This document shows positions 39,203 through 47,560 of a DNA stretch of 64,000 nucleotides, piece after piece. This DNA is from Deltaproteobacteria bacterium (GTDB lineage Bacteria; Myxococcota; Myxococcia; SLRQ01), in NCBI GenBank assembly GCA_029210625.1, contig JARGFU010000006.1:62001-126000 (forward strand), in the 5' to 3' direction. The position numbers and the translations under genes are program-made. How positions within the stretch are numbered: the stretch's first letter is position 1; each line of letters starts with the position of its first letter. Under the pieces are notes generated by a model, which made no database searches, had not been told where the DNA came from, and worked only from the letters and a program-made list of their open reading frames with translations.

Positions 39203-40989
39203 GGGGCCTCCGGATCCTCCGGGGCGGGGTCGAAGGACTGCTGGAGGTAGGGCGGCGACGGGTGGCCGAAGAGGTAGCCATGGAGGAGGTGGCAACCGAG
39301 CTCCAGGACCGTGTCACGCTCCTCCGCGGTCTCGACCCCCTCGGCGATCACCTGCATCCCCTCGCCGTGGGCGTAGTCGAGGATGTGGCGAAGCAGGCGA
39401 GCCTTGCCGCTGTCCTGGTTGATGCCGCGCACCAGGCTCATGTCGATCTTCACGAAGTCGGGCCGGAGGGCGGCGAGGGTGCTCAGCCCGGCGTACCCTG
39501 CGCCGAGATCGTCCAGCGCGATCCGGAAGCCCGCCTCCCGCAGCCGGGCCAGCACCGAGCGGAGGTGCTCGTGGTCCCGGAGGGCGACGGTCTCGGTGAT
39601 CTCGTAGACGATCCGGTGGGCGTGGGGGCGGGCGCGGGAGTCCGCGTCGTGGAGCAGCTCGTCGTTCACCTCCATCGGGTGGAGGTTGACGAAGAGCAGC
39701 GACTCCTCGGGCAGCTCCTCGATCGGGAGGATGGCCCGCTCGCGCATCACCCGGCCCAGCTCGATCAACCGGCCGGTGAGCTGGGCGGTCTGGAGGAGCT
39801 GCACCGGGGAGGGGAAGACCGGGTGGGTGGGGCGACAGAGCGCCTCGTAGGCGAAGACCCGCTGCGAGGGGAGGTCGATGATCGGCTGGTAGAGGTAGTC
39901 GAGGCTCTGGTCGTGGAGGGTCTCTCCCAGGGCGGTCGCGTGACGGGCGACCACCCGGTGGCCTCGCTCCCCGCCCTCCTCCTCGCTCCGGATGGACTCG
40001 GAGTAGGCCATGACCCGGTTCCGGCCGGTGCGCTTCGCGGCGTAGAGGCTGGCGTCGGCGCAGGAGATCAGCTCGAGGTGGTCGCTGCCGTCGTCGGGGT
40101 AGGCCGAGACCCCGATGGAGACCGTCAACCGCTCCGGGGCGAGCCCGAAGTCGACCGCCTCCACGACCTTGCGCAGCTGCTCGGCCTTCAGGGTGGCGCC
40201 GTCCTTGCCGGTGCTCGGCAGCACCAGGGCGAACTCGTCCCCTCCGTAGCGGGCGGCGATGTCCTCCTTGCGCAGCCGGAAGCTCGAGTCCTTCTCCTGA
40301 TGCTCTCCCCGGAGGATGGCCGAGAGCTTCTTGAGCACCTCGTCCCCGAAGAGGTGTCCCCGGGAGTCGTTGATCCCCTTGAAGTCGTCGACGTCGAGGA
40401 AGAGGATCGCGAACTCGAGGTGGTGCCGGGTGGAGCGGTTGAGCTCACGCACCACCGAGTCGTGGAAGAAGGCGTGGTTGTAGAGGGTGGTCAGCGGGTC
40501 CCGGATCACCAGGGACTCCAGCAGGGCGTTCTTGTCCTGCAGGTCCTCGAGGATGGCTCGGTTCGCGCGGCGCAGGCCCTGCAGCTCGAGCACCCGCCGC
40601 AGCCGCCGCCGGACGGTCTCGACCTCGTCGAAGGGCTTGAGCAGGAAGTCGGCCACCCCCAGCTGGATGGCCCGGACGGTGCTGTCCACGTTGGCGTAGG
40701 CCGACATCAGCACGACCTCGCAGTCGTGCTGCAGCTCTCCCATCTCCCGGGCGAGCTCGAGCCCGTTGCCGTCCGGGAGGTTCATGTCCGTCATGAGCAG
40801 GTCGCAAGGGTTTCCGCGGGCCAGCTCGCGCGCCTCCTCGAGGCGCTCCGCGCAGGCCACATGGAAGCCCTCCCGCTCCAGGAAGAACTTCAGGAACTCC
40901 CGGACGGTGCTGTCGTCGTCCACCACGAGGACATCGAGGCCCTCACCGAGGCGCCGCTCGGTCCCGCCGGTGGAATCTCCTGCTGCCAC
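39199..40989 (-). CDS. Receiver-GGDEF-EAL protein (c-di-GMP turnover)
   Basis: A 596-residue response regulator. The receiver (about 18-135) has the phosphate-accepting D68 (TDMNLPDG) and K118 (LLKPF). The diguanylate cyclase domain has an intact GGDEF (249-253) and the I-site RxxD (RKED, five residues upstream), so it could make c-di-GMP and be feedback-inhibited. The phosphodiesterase domain keeps EAL (382-384), NLHPME, ITET, LDDLGAGYAG and VKID, so it may degrade c-di-GMP too. It converges on the histidine kinase gene, whose partner it may be. It is the only c-di-GMP protein seen here. Confidence 0.93.
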   Translation of the reverse strand: MAAGDSTGGTERRLGEGLDVLVVDDDSTVREFLKFFLEREGFHVACAERLEEARELARGNPCDLLMTDMNLPDGNGLELAREMGELQHDCEVVLMSAYANVDSTVRAIQLGVADFLLKPFDEVETVRRRLRRVLELQGLRRANRAILEDLQDKNALLESLVIRDPLTTLYNHAFFHDSVVRELNRSTRHHLEFAILFLDVDDFKGINDSRGHLFGDEVLKKLSAILRGEHQEKDSSFRLRKEDIAARYGGDEFALVLPSTGKDGATLKAEQLRKVVEAVDFGLAPERLTVSIGVSAYPDDGSDHLELISCADASLYAAKRTGRNRVMAYSESIRSEEEGGERGHRVVARHATALGETLHDQSLDYLYQPIIDLPSQRVFAYEALCRPTHPVFPSPVQLLQTAQLTGRLIELGRVMRERAILPIEELPEESLLFVNLHPMEVNDELLHDADSRARPHAHRIVYEITETVALRDHEHLRSVLARLREAGFRIALDDLGAGYAGLSTLAALRPDFVKIDMSLVRGINQDSGKARLLRHILDYAHGEGMQVIAEGVETAEERDTVLELGCHLLHGYLFGHPSPPYLQQSFDPAPEDPEAP

Positions 40990-41022
40990 GGTTGGAAGAT
41001 TATCCCACGCAGGGCAGGAGGC

Positions 41023-41646
41023 TCAGGAACTTTTGCCGAGCAGGCCCTCGGCCTCGAGCAGCTCGATGCACTTCTGCACGCAGGCCTCGAGGCTGTCCTT
41101 GGAGGCGTCGAGGGTCAGCTCGGCCTTCGGCGGGGCCTCGTAGGGGTCGTCGATCCCGGTGAAGCCCTTGAGCTCACCAGCCCGGGCCTTCTTGTAGAGA
41201 CCCTTCGGGTCGCGCTCCTCGCAGACCTCGATCGGGGTGTCCACGTAGACCTCGATGAACTTCAGGCCCGCCTCCTCGTGGAGCGCGCGGGCGGCGTCCC
41301 GGTCGGAGGTGTAGGGGGAGATGAAGCTCGTCAGGGCGATCTGCCCCGAGTCGGCGACCAGCTTGGCCACCTCGCCGATCCGGCGGATGTTCTCGGCCCG
41401 ATCCTCGGCGGAGAAGCCCAGGTTCTTGTTGAGGCCGAAGCGGATGTTGTCGCCGTCCATGCGGTAGGAGGGCACGCCCTGCTGCACCAGGACCTGCTCG
41501 AGGGCCGAGGCGATCGTGCTCTTGCCCGAGGCCGAGAGGCCGGTGAACCACATGGTGCCGCCCTTGTGGCCGAGCGCCTCCCAGCGCTCGTCGCGGGTGA
41601 GGTTGCCTTCGTGCCAGTGAATGTTCGTCGCCTTGACCTCGGACAC
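41023..41646 (-). CDS. cysC: Adenylylsulfate (APS) kinase
   Basis: A 207-residue APS kinase with the P-loop GLSASGKS (36-43), [29 protein letters not shown], and the FISPY motif. It phosphorylates adenylylsulfate to PAPS. The start codon is GTG (41646), supported by AAGGAGCGATC ten nucleotides away and by the [14 protein letters not shown] start typical of the family. No cysN, cysD or cysH lies nearby, so the sulfate-activation partners are elsewhere. It is 99 nt downstream of DinB on the same strand and has its own ribosome site; regulation is not visible. Confidence 0.95.
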   Translation of the reverse strand: MSEVKATNIHWHEGNLTRDERWEALGHKGGTMWFTGLSASGKSTIASALEQVLVQQGVPSYRMDGDNIRFGLNKNLGFSAEDRAENIRRIGEVAKLVADSGQIALTSFISPYTSDRDAARALHEEAGLKFIEVYVDTPIEVCEERDPKGLYKKARAGELKGFTGIDDPYEAPPKAELTLDASKDSLEACVQKCIELLEAEGLLGKSS

Positions 41647-41745
41647 TTTGATCGCTCCTTGAAGCAGGTTCTCTCGGAGAAAAAAGGAGCGGCTTTGGTA
41701 CCCGCGCCGGGCGCCGGCGTCCAGTTCCGGTGCAAAGAAGCACGC

Positions 41746-42942
41746 CTACTCGTCGGGATCCGGCCGCGAGCCCGGGCGCTGGCTGGCCCGGTGGATGCTG
41801 CCCCGACCGAAGCGGCCGGTGATGGCGTCGACCGCCCGGTCGAGGGCCTGGCGCTTCCGGTGGGCCCCGTCCTCGAAGAGGTCGGCCTGCGCCGGCTGGC
41901 CCGCGGGGACGAGATCGAAGGCGGCGATCCCCACCAGCCGCATGGGCTCGGAGAGGTCGAAGGCGGGCAGGAGGCCCACCGCGATGGCGTAGATCTCGTC
42001 GGCGGAGTCGAGGCCCTCCTCCCGCTGCACCTGCCGGGTGACGATCCGGTGGCGCCGGGTCTTGAGCTTGGCCCGCACCCCGTGGGCGACCAGCCCGGCC
42101 CGCCGCAGCCGGCGGGCGATGCGGTCGGCGGACGCGAGCAGGTGGGGCTTGATCTCCTCGGCCCCGAGCACGTCTCGATCGAGGGTGGCCTCGGCGCCGA
42201 TGCTCTTCGCCTCGTGGTCGCCCACCACTGGCCGGGGATCGTCCGCCCGGGAGAGGGCCGCGATGTGACGCCCCAGGGAGCCCAGCGCCCGCTCGAGGCG
42301 CGCGGGATCCGCCGAGCGGACCTCACCGATCGTCGAGAGGCCCAGCGCCTCGATCCGCTGCCGGGCCGCCGGGCCGACGCCCCAGAGCCGGGAGAGGGGG
42401 AGGGGGGCGAGGAAGCGCACGCTCTCCTCCGGAGGCACCACCGTGAGGCCGTCGGGCTTGTCGAAGTCGCTCGCCACCTTCGCCACGTACTTGCAGCCGG
42501 CGGCACCCACCGAGACGGTCAGGCCCCCGGTCGCGGCCTTCACCGCGGCCTTCAGGGCGAGCCCCATCTCGCGCGGTGTCCCGAAGAGGCGCTCGGCGCC
42601 GCTCATGTCGAGGAAGGCCTCGTCGAGGGAGAGGGCCTCCACCGTCGGAGAGAAGTCGTGGAAGACCTCCATCACCTGGCGGGAGACCTCGGCGTAGCGC
42701 GCGTGGCGCGGCGGGACGATGAGGGCCTGGGGGCAGCGGCGCCGGGCCTCCACCATCGGCATGGCGCTGCCCACCCCGAAGGGGCGCGCCTCGTAGGAGG
42801 CCGTGGTCACCACACCCCGGTCGCTCGGCGAGCCGATGAGCAGGGGCTTGCCCCGCAGGGAGGGATCGTCGAGCTGCTCCACGGCCGCGAAGAAGGCGTC
42901 CATGTCGGCGTGGAGGATGATCCGGGGCCAGGGCTCGCTCAC
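41746..42942 (-). CDS. dinB: DNA polymerase IV (Y-family)
   Basis: A 398-residue Y-family translesion polymerase. HADMDAFFAAVEQL (11-24) carries the first catalytic aspartates, TASYEARPFGV and SLDEAFLDMSG the second site, and GVGPAARQRIEALG the helix-hairpin-helix. It copies past damaged bases. The start is GTG at 42942; it overlaps the stop of the outer-membrane protein gene by 4 nt (GTGA), so translation is coupled to an apparently unrelated gene. The C-terminal end lacks a clear beta-clamp motif. No LexA box was recognised in the flanks. Confidence 0.95.
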   Translation of the reverse strand: MSEPWPRIILHADMDAFFAAVEQLDDPSLRGKPLLIGSPSDRGVVTTASYEARPFGVGSAMPMVEARRRCPQALIVPPRHARYAEVSRQVMEVFHDFSPTVEALSLDEAFLDMSGAERLFGTPREMGLALKAAVKAATGGLTVSVGAAGCKYVAKVASDFDKPDGLTVVPPEESVRFLAPLPLSRLWGVGPAARQRIEALGLSTIGEVRSADPARLERALGSLGRHIAALSRADDPRPVVGDHEAKSIGAEATLDRDVLGAEEIKPHLLASADRIARRLRRAGLVAHGVRAKLKTRRHRIVTRQVQREEGLDSADEIYAIAVGLLPAFDLSEPMRLVGIAAFDLVPAGQPAQADLFEDGAHRKRQALDRAVDAITGRFGRGSIHRASQRPGSRPDPDE

Positions 42943-44087
42943 GGCGCGGGGGGGGCGGGCAGCACCCTCCCGAGGGGGAAGCGCTGGCGGTAGCCGAGGT
43001 AGAGGCCGGTGCTGAACTCGGGCTTCAGGCTGCGCAGGTCGAAGTAGGGCTCGGCCCGCAGGGAGAGGAAGAGCCCCTGGCCCAGCTCCAGATCGTTGGT
43101 GAGGCGCAGCAGGAGCAGCTCCCGCAAGGGCTCGGCCTCGAGGGTCGGGTTGACCCGGCGGGAGACCGAGGAGAAGAGGGCGCCCCCCATCGGGTTGATG
43201 AAGCGGTCGCCCCGGAAGTAGGCGAGCTCGATCCAGCCGAGGTGCCGCAGCTTCACCGCCGCGTTCAGGTAGAGGGCCCAGCCCCGCTCGAAGAGGCGCT
43301 CCAGGGAGTAGGAGAGGTCCGAGTAGCCCAGCAGGTGGTGCTCGGTGCGCAGGGCCTCGACGAAGCCCTTGGTCTCCAGCACCCCGCGCAGGCCCACCCC
43401 TCCGTTCAGGGTCGTGGAGAGCTGGAGGGGGGAGGCGTCGATCGTGCCCCCCAGGTGGATGGCCGTGCCCTGCACCGGCAGCTCCAGCCGGCCGGACGCG
43501 CCCTTCAGGAGGACGGTGATCGTCGAGAGCCCGATGCGGGTCTCCTCCTGGAAGGGATCGTGGGGCCGGATGAGGGTGACCCAGTCGATCCAGAGATCCG
43601 AGAAGAAGCGCGGGTGTTCGTAGCGCAGCTGCACGCCCGTCTCGAGGGGGCGGGTGAGGTGCAGCTCGTAGTCGAAGAGGGGCTCGATCAGGCGGTGGGT
43701 GAGGTGACCCTCCAGGCTTCCGAAGATCAGCTCGAGCCCCCCGAAGCGCAGCTTCGCCCGCAGGTAGGGCTCGAGGCGCGGCCGCTCGGTGTCGCCGAAG
43801 AGGTGCCAGAGGAGGGCGCCGGCCTCCAGCCGGGCGAAGGCCGCCGGCCGCAGGGCCAGGGCGGCCCGGAGGTGCTGGCCGAAGAGGGTCGTCCCGTCGG
43901 CGATGGCGTTGCGGTACTCGTTGTCCTCGAGGAAGCCGAGGTAGGCGAGGTCCAGCCCGAGGTGCCCCCCGGGGAGGTCCTCGACCTCCGACCGGTCCCA
44001 GAAGATCCGCTGCTCGTCGTCGGCGAGGAGCGGGCCGCTCCCGAGGAGGGCGAGGGCCACGAGGGCCGCGCGGAGCGTCCTTGCCAT
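42939..44087 (-). CDS. Outer-membrane barrel-like protein
   Basis: A 382-residue exported protein starting MARTLRAALVALALLG with cleavage near residue 23 (LLADDEQ). The mature part alternates aromatic and charged residues in strands of about ten residues and contains RYEHPRFFSDLWIDWVTL and a C-terminal half ending near GLYLGYRQRF, all like an outer-membrane barrel of the porin or LPS-assembly type. I do not recognise a named family. No Shine-Dalgarno lies upstream. Its ATG shares two bases (CATG) with the divergent DUF2279-like gene's ATG; its stop overlaps the GTG of dinB. Confidence 0.72.
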   Translation of the reverse strand: MARTLRAALVALALLGSGPLLADDEQRIFWDRSEVEDLPGGHLGLDLAYLGFLEDNEYRNAIADGTTLFGQHLRAALALRPAAFARLEAGALLWHLFGDTERPRLEPYLRAKLRFGGLELIFGSLEGHLTHRLIEPLFDYELHLTRPLETGVQLRYEHPRFFSDLWIDWVTLIRPHDPFQEETRIGLSTITVLLKGASGRLELPVQGTAIHLGGTIDASPLQLSTTLNGGVGLRGVLETKGFVEALRTEHHLLGYSDLSYSLERLFERGWALYLNAAVKLRHLGWIELAYFRGDRFINPMGGALFSSVSRRVNPTLEAEPLRELLLLRLTNDLELGQGLFLSLRAEPYFDLRSLKPEFSTGLYLGYRQRFPLGRVLPAPPAP

Positions 44088-45210
44088 GGGGGAGATTGTG
44101 CTGCAGAAACGGCGGCCGGTGAAAGCATTGGTCACAGCGCTGCTGGTGCTCCTGATTCCCACGGTCGCGGCCGGGGACTCACTGAACACGACCGTTCCCG
44201 TCACCGTCCCCGTCGCCGTCACCGTCTTCTCCACGGGATCCATCGTAGGCGACGGGTCTGACGGAAAGGACGGGAACGGGGACGGTGACGGGGACGGGAA
44301 CGGCGCGCTGGAGGTCGAGCCGGCAGCGCCGTCGGCGGCCCCCGCCGGGGCCCTCACCGCTCCGGCACTGCGCCCCGCCAACCCCTGGGCCGTCGGCGGC
44401 CTCACCGCCGGCCTCGGCGCGGTGGTCATCCTCTCCGGCTACCTCTCCTGGTGGGACGACGGCGAGTTCGTGCCCTTCACCTGGCAGAAGACCGGCTGGT
44501 TCGGCCCCGATGCGCCCCTCGGCGGCGGCGACAAGAAGGGCCACTTCTTCAGCTTCTACACGATGACCCGCGCGACCGCGCAGTTCTACCGCTGGGTGCG
44601 GGTCTCGGACGGCTGGGCGCGCTTCGCCGGCGCCACCTTCGCCTTCGCGCTGGGAGCGATGATCGAGACCGTCGACGGCTTCACCCACTACGGCTTCGAG
44701 TTCCACGACGTCATCGCCAACGTCACGGGCATCGCCGTGGCCTCCCTGCTGGAGTGGGACGAGCGCCTCGACCGCCTCCTCGGGGTGAGGATGGGCTTCG
44801 TGCCCTCGAAGTACTTCCCCGAGCAGATCAAGCGGCTGGAGACCATGAACGACTACTCGGGCATGAGCCTCCACCTCGACCTGCGCCTGGCGGGGCTGGC
44901 GGGCTACGGCCTCGACCCCGGCTACGCCCGCTACCTCACCGTCGGCCTCACCTACGGTACCCGCGACTACGGTCCCGACGGTCCCGACAAGCGGCGCAAC
45001 CTCGGGGTCTTCGTCGGCCTCAACCTCCCCGAGCTCCTCGACGCGACCCTCGGGCGCGGCAAGCCCGGGGTCGAGGTCCTGCGGACCTTCACCCGCTACT
45101 ACGCCGTGCCGCTCACCGAGGTCGGCCTGCAGCACGATCTCGACGGCACCGGGCAGTATCTCAACTTCGGGGTGCCCAACCGGCTGGAGGTCCACCTGAA
45201 TGGCGACTAG
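44086..45210 (+). CDS. DUF2279/YfiM-like membrane protein
   Basis: A 374-residue protein. The first 25 residues are a signal-like helix; a low-complexity insertion (Thr/Val, then Asp/Gly/Asn; about 37-75) follows. Residues about 105-235 contain the DUF2279 signature: DKKGHFFSFYTMTR, E-T-V-D-G-F (MIETVDGFTHYGFEFHDVI) and N-V-T-G-I-A. The C-terminal third has beta-strand character. Family members, such as E. coli YfiM, are periplasmic or outer-membrane-associated and uncharacterised. GGAGCG precedes the ATG. The gene is divergent from the barrel-protein gene with overlapping start codons, and overlaps the DUF1207-like gene. Confidence 0.8.
   Translation: MGEIVLQKRRPVKALVTALLVLLIPTVAAGDSLNTTVPVTVPVAVTVFSTGSIVGDGSDGKDGNGDGDGDGNGALEVEPAAPSAAPAGALTAPALRPANPWAVGGLTAGLGAVVILSGYLSWWDDGEFVPFTWQKTGWFGPDAPLGGGDKKGHFFSFYTMTRATAQFYRWVRVSDGWARFAGATFAFALGAMIETVDGFTHYGFEFHDVIANVTGIAVASLLEWDERLDRLLGVRMGFVPSKYFPEQIKRLETMNDYSGMSLHLDLRLAGLAGYGLDPGYARYLTVGLTYGTRDYGPDGPDKRRNLGVFVGLNLPELLDATLGRGKPGVEVLRTFTRYYAVPLTEVGLQHDLDGTGQYLNFGVPNRLEVHLNGD
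44192..44303. repeat. Imperfect 35-bp inverted repeat inside the DUF2279-like gene
   Basis: Positions 44192-44226 and 44269-44303 are reverse complements at 30 of 35 positions, with a 42-nt centre. Both arms consist of hexamer-like units (CCCGTC or GACGGG, with variants). They encode the Thr/Val-rich and Asp/Gly-rich low-complexity stretch near the N-terminus. Confidence 0.75.
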
Positions 45211-46054
45211 CTCCCTGGCGGCGCTGCTCCTGATCGCGCTCGGCGGCGCGGCGGCTCCGGCCGAGGCGCCCGCCGAGGCCTTCGCTCTCCACCTCCTCCC
45301 CCGCACCCTGATCTACCGCTCCTACGCCGCCGGCCCCCGGGAGCCGCGGATGAGCAGCACGCCCTTCCACGTCCGGACCGACGCGGGCTCCGGCTGGCTC
45401 TGGGACTCGACCCTGGGGGCCCGCCTCCCGGTCTTCCGCTACGGCTCGGCCGACCGGGAGGGTGCGCAGCCCCTGGGCTGGCAGGTGGACGTCGAGGGCG
45501 CGGCCTTCGTCCGGCTCGACGCCGAGCTGCGCCGGGACCTGGTCTCGGCGGACTTCCGCGCTGGCGTGCCCATCACCTACGGCGCCCCGACCTGGCAGGT
45601 GAAGGTGGCCTACTACCACCTGATCTCCCATCTCGGTGACGAGTTCATCGACGCCAATCCGGGGGTGCCTCACAAGCTCTACGGGCGTGACGCCGCCGTG
45701 CTCGGGGGGGCCTGGCAGCCCCGACCCGGGCTGCGCGTCTACGCCGAGGTGGCGTACTCGCTGCAGAACGGTCGGGACAACGGCCCCCTCGAGCTGCAGG
45801 GTGGGATCGATTGGGTGCTTTCACCCCTCGCGCTCGGCCCCGGGGTGCCCCTCCTGGCGATCAACCTCCACGCCCGTCAGGACACCAGCTGGGGAGGAGC
45901 GGTGGCCGGCCTGGCCGGCTACCGGCTGCCGGTCTCACCGGATGGACCCTCCCTGACGGTCGGCCTGCACGCCTACGCCGGCCGCAGTAACCACTCGCAA
46001 TTCTTCGATGTTTTCGAGCGACAGCTGGGCCTCGGGCTCTTCTACGACTTCTGA
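45200..46054 (+). CDS. DUF1207-like protein
   Basis: A 284-residue protein with a signal peptide (cleavage likely after AEA near residue 25-28). Motifs YRSYAAGPREPRMS, GWQVDVEGAAFVRLD, and YYHLISHLGDEFIDANPG match the DUF1207 family, predicted outer-membrane or periplasmic lipid-related proteins. The C-terminal half has strands like an outer-membrane protein and ends in FYDF. Its ATG overlaps the DUF2279-like gene by 11 nt, so translation is coupled. A short T run but no clear hairpin follows the stop. Confidence 0.85.
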   Translation: MATSSLAALLLIALGGAAAPAEAPAEAFALHLLPRTLIYRSYAAGPREPRMSSTPFHVRTDAGSGWLWDSTLGARLPVFRYGSADREGAQPLGWQVDVEGAAFVRLDAELRRDLVSADFRAGVPITYGAPTWQVKVAYYHLISHLGDEFIDANPGVPHKLYGRDAAVLGGAWQPRPGLRVYAEVAYSLQNGRDNGPLELQGGIDWVLSPLALGPGVPLLAINLHARQDTSWGGAVAGLAGYRLPVSPDGPSLTVGLHAYAGRSNHSQFFDVFERQLGLGLFYDF

Positions 46055-46148
46055 TTTTTTGCACCCCAGCCAACCGTGCCACCGGCTCGGATCCGCCTTA
46101 TGGTGAGGCCTCGAATCTGCTCTTCAACGTGGTGCGTCATCCCCTTTC

Positions 46149-46155
46149 AGGAGGT
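46149..46155 (+). promoter_or_regulatory. Consensus ribosome binding site of citrate synthase
   Basis: AGGAGGT lies 6-7 nt before the ATG at 46162 and is a full anti-SD match, rare in this window. It suggests strong translation of citrate synthase. Confidence 0.8.
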
Positions 46156-46161
46156 TAATTC

Positions 46162-47466
46162 ATGTCCTTGCAGCAAACGCTTCAGCAGAAGATCGAAGGT
46201 TGGCGTCCCCGGACCACCAGGCTCCTGAAGGAGCATGGGGACACCAAGCTCTCCGAGGTCACCATCGGCCAGGCCATCGGCGGGGCCCGGGGCGTCAAGT
46301 GCCTCGTCACCGACATCTCCTACCTCGATCCCAACGAGGGCATCCGCTTCCGCGGCATGACCATCCCGGAGACCCTCGAGGCCCTGCCCAAGTACCCGGG
46401 CAGCGACATGCCCTACGTCGAGGGGCACCTCTGGCTCCTCCTCACCGGTGAGGTCCCCACCGAGGCCGAGGTCAAGGGGCTGGCCGCCGATCTGAAGTCC
46501 CGCGCCCAGGTGCCGCAGTACGTCTTCGACGTTCTGCGCGCCATGCCCCGGGACACCCACCCGATGACGATGTTCTCGACCGCCGTGCTCGCGATGCAGC
46601 GCGAGTCGGTCTACGCCAAGGCCTACAACAAGGGCCTGGGCAAGATGGACCACTGGCAGCCGACCCTCGAGGACGTGCTGAACCTGCTGGCCAAGCTGCC
46701 GGAGATCGGCGCCTACATCTACCGGATGAAGTACCGGAACGACACGCCGATCGCCCCGAACCCCGAGCTCGACTTCGGTGGCAACTTCGCCCACATGATG
46801 GGCTTCGAGAAGCCCTACGACGACGTGGCCCGGATGTACTTCATCCTCCACTCGGACCACGAGAGCGGCAACGTCAGCGCCCACACCGGCCACCTGATCG
46901 CCAGCGCCCTCTCCGACGTCTACTACGCCTCCTCCGGCATGCTGAACGGCCTCGCCGGTCCGCTCCACGGCCTCGCCAACGAGCAGGTCCTCAAGTGGAT
47001 CCAGGAGGTCATGGCGAAGATGGACGGCAAGCTCCCCTCCGAGGAGGAGATGAAGCAGTTCGTCTGGGACACCCTGAACTCCGGTCAGGTCATCCCCGGC
47101 TACGGCCACGCGGTGCTGCGCAAGACCGACCCCCGCTACACCGAGCAGCGGAAGTTCTGCGAGAAGCACCTCCCCGAGGATCCGATCTTCAAGTTCGTCG
47201 ACCTTCTCTACAAGGTCACGCCGCCCATCCTCGAGGAGCACGGCAAGGCCAAGAACCCCTGGCCGAACGTCGACGCTCAGTCCGGCGTGATCCAGTGGCA
47301 CTACGGCCTGCAGGAGTACGAGTACTACACCGTCCTCTTCGGCATCGGCCGCGCCCTCGGCGTCCTCGCCAACATCGTCTGGGATCGTGCCCTCGGCTAT
47401 CCGATCGAGCGGCCGAAGTCCCTCACCACGGCGATGCTCGAGGAGATCGCGGGGATCGCCAAGTAG
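46162..47466 (+). CDS. gltA: Citrate synthase, eukaryote-like type
   Basis: A 434-residue citrate synthase. The catalytic residues are identified by motif: H269 in GPLHGLANEQV, H316 in GYGHAVLRKTDPRY and D371 in NVDAQSG. The sequence is of the mitochondrial-type family: FRGMTIPETLEALP, SDHESGNVSAHTG, and the N-terminal extension KIEGWRPRTTRLLK, unlike the hexameric GltA of enterobacteria. Eukaryote-like citrate synthases were described in Geobacteraceae, so this fits a deltaproteobacterial-type host. It condenses oxaloacetate and acetyl-CoA. The gene has a full AGGAGG site and is followed by a strong hairpin; it is probably monocistronic. Confidence 0.95.
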   Translation: MSLQQTLQQKIEGWRPRTTRLLKEHGDTKLSEVTIGQAIGGARGVKCLVTDISYLDPNEGIRFRGMTIPETLEALPKYPGSDMPYVEGHLWLLLTGEVPTEAEVKGLAADLKSRAQVPQYVFDVLRAMPRDTHPMTMFSTAVLAMQRESVYAKAYNKGLGKMDHWQPTLEDVLNLLAKLPEIGAYIYRMKYRNDTPIAPNPELDFGGNFAHMMGFEKPYDDVARMYFILHSDHESGNVSAHTGHLIASALSDVYYASSGMLNGLAGPLHGLANEQVLKWIQEVMAKMDGKLPSEEEMKQFVWDTLNSGQVIPGYGHAVLRKTDPRYTEQRKFCEKHLPEDPIFKFVDLLYKVTPPILEEHGKAKNPWPNVDAQSGVIQWHYGLQEYEYYTVLFGIGRALGVLANIVWDRALGYPIERPKSLTTAMLEEIAGIAK

Positions 47467-47494
47467 CGGCCGGTCGTTCCCCATTGCGTGATAC

Positions 47495-47526
47495 CGACGG
47501 GCGCCCCATCTTCCGGGCGCCCGTCG
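47495..47526 (+). terminator. Terminator-like hairpin after citrate synthase
   Basis: CGACGGGCGCCC (47495-47506) and GGGCGCCCGTCG (47515-47526) form a perfect 12-bp stem with an 8-nt loop, 28 nt after the citrate synthase stop. No T tract follows. Confidence 0.75.
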
Positions 47527-47560
47527 TGTATGGGGTCCGGGGCGGGAGGGGCTTTCGCCG

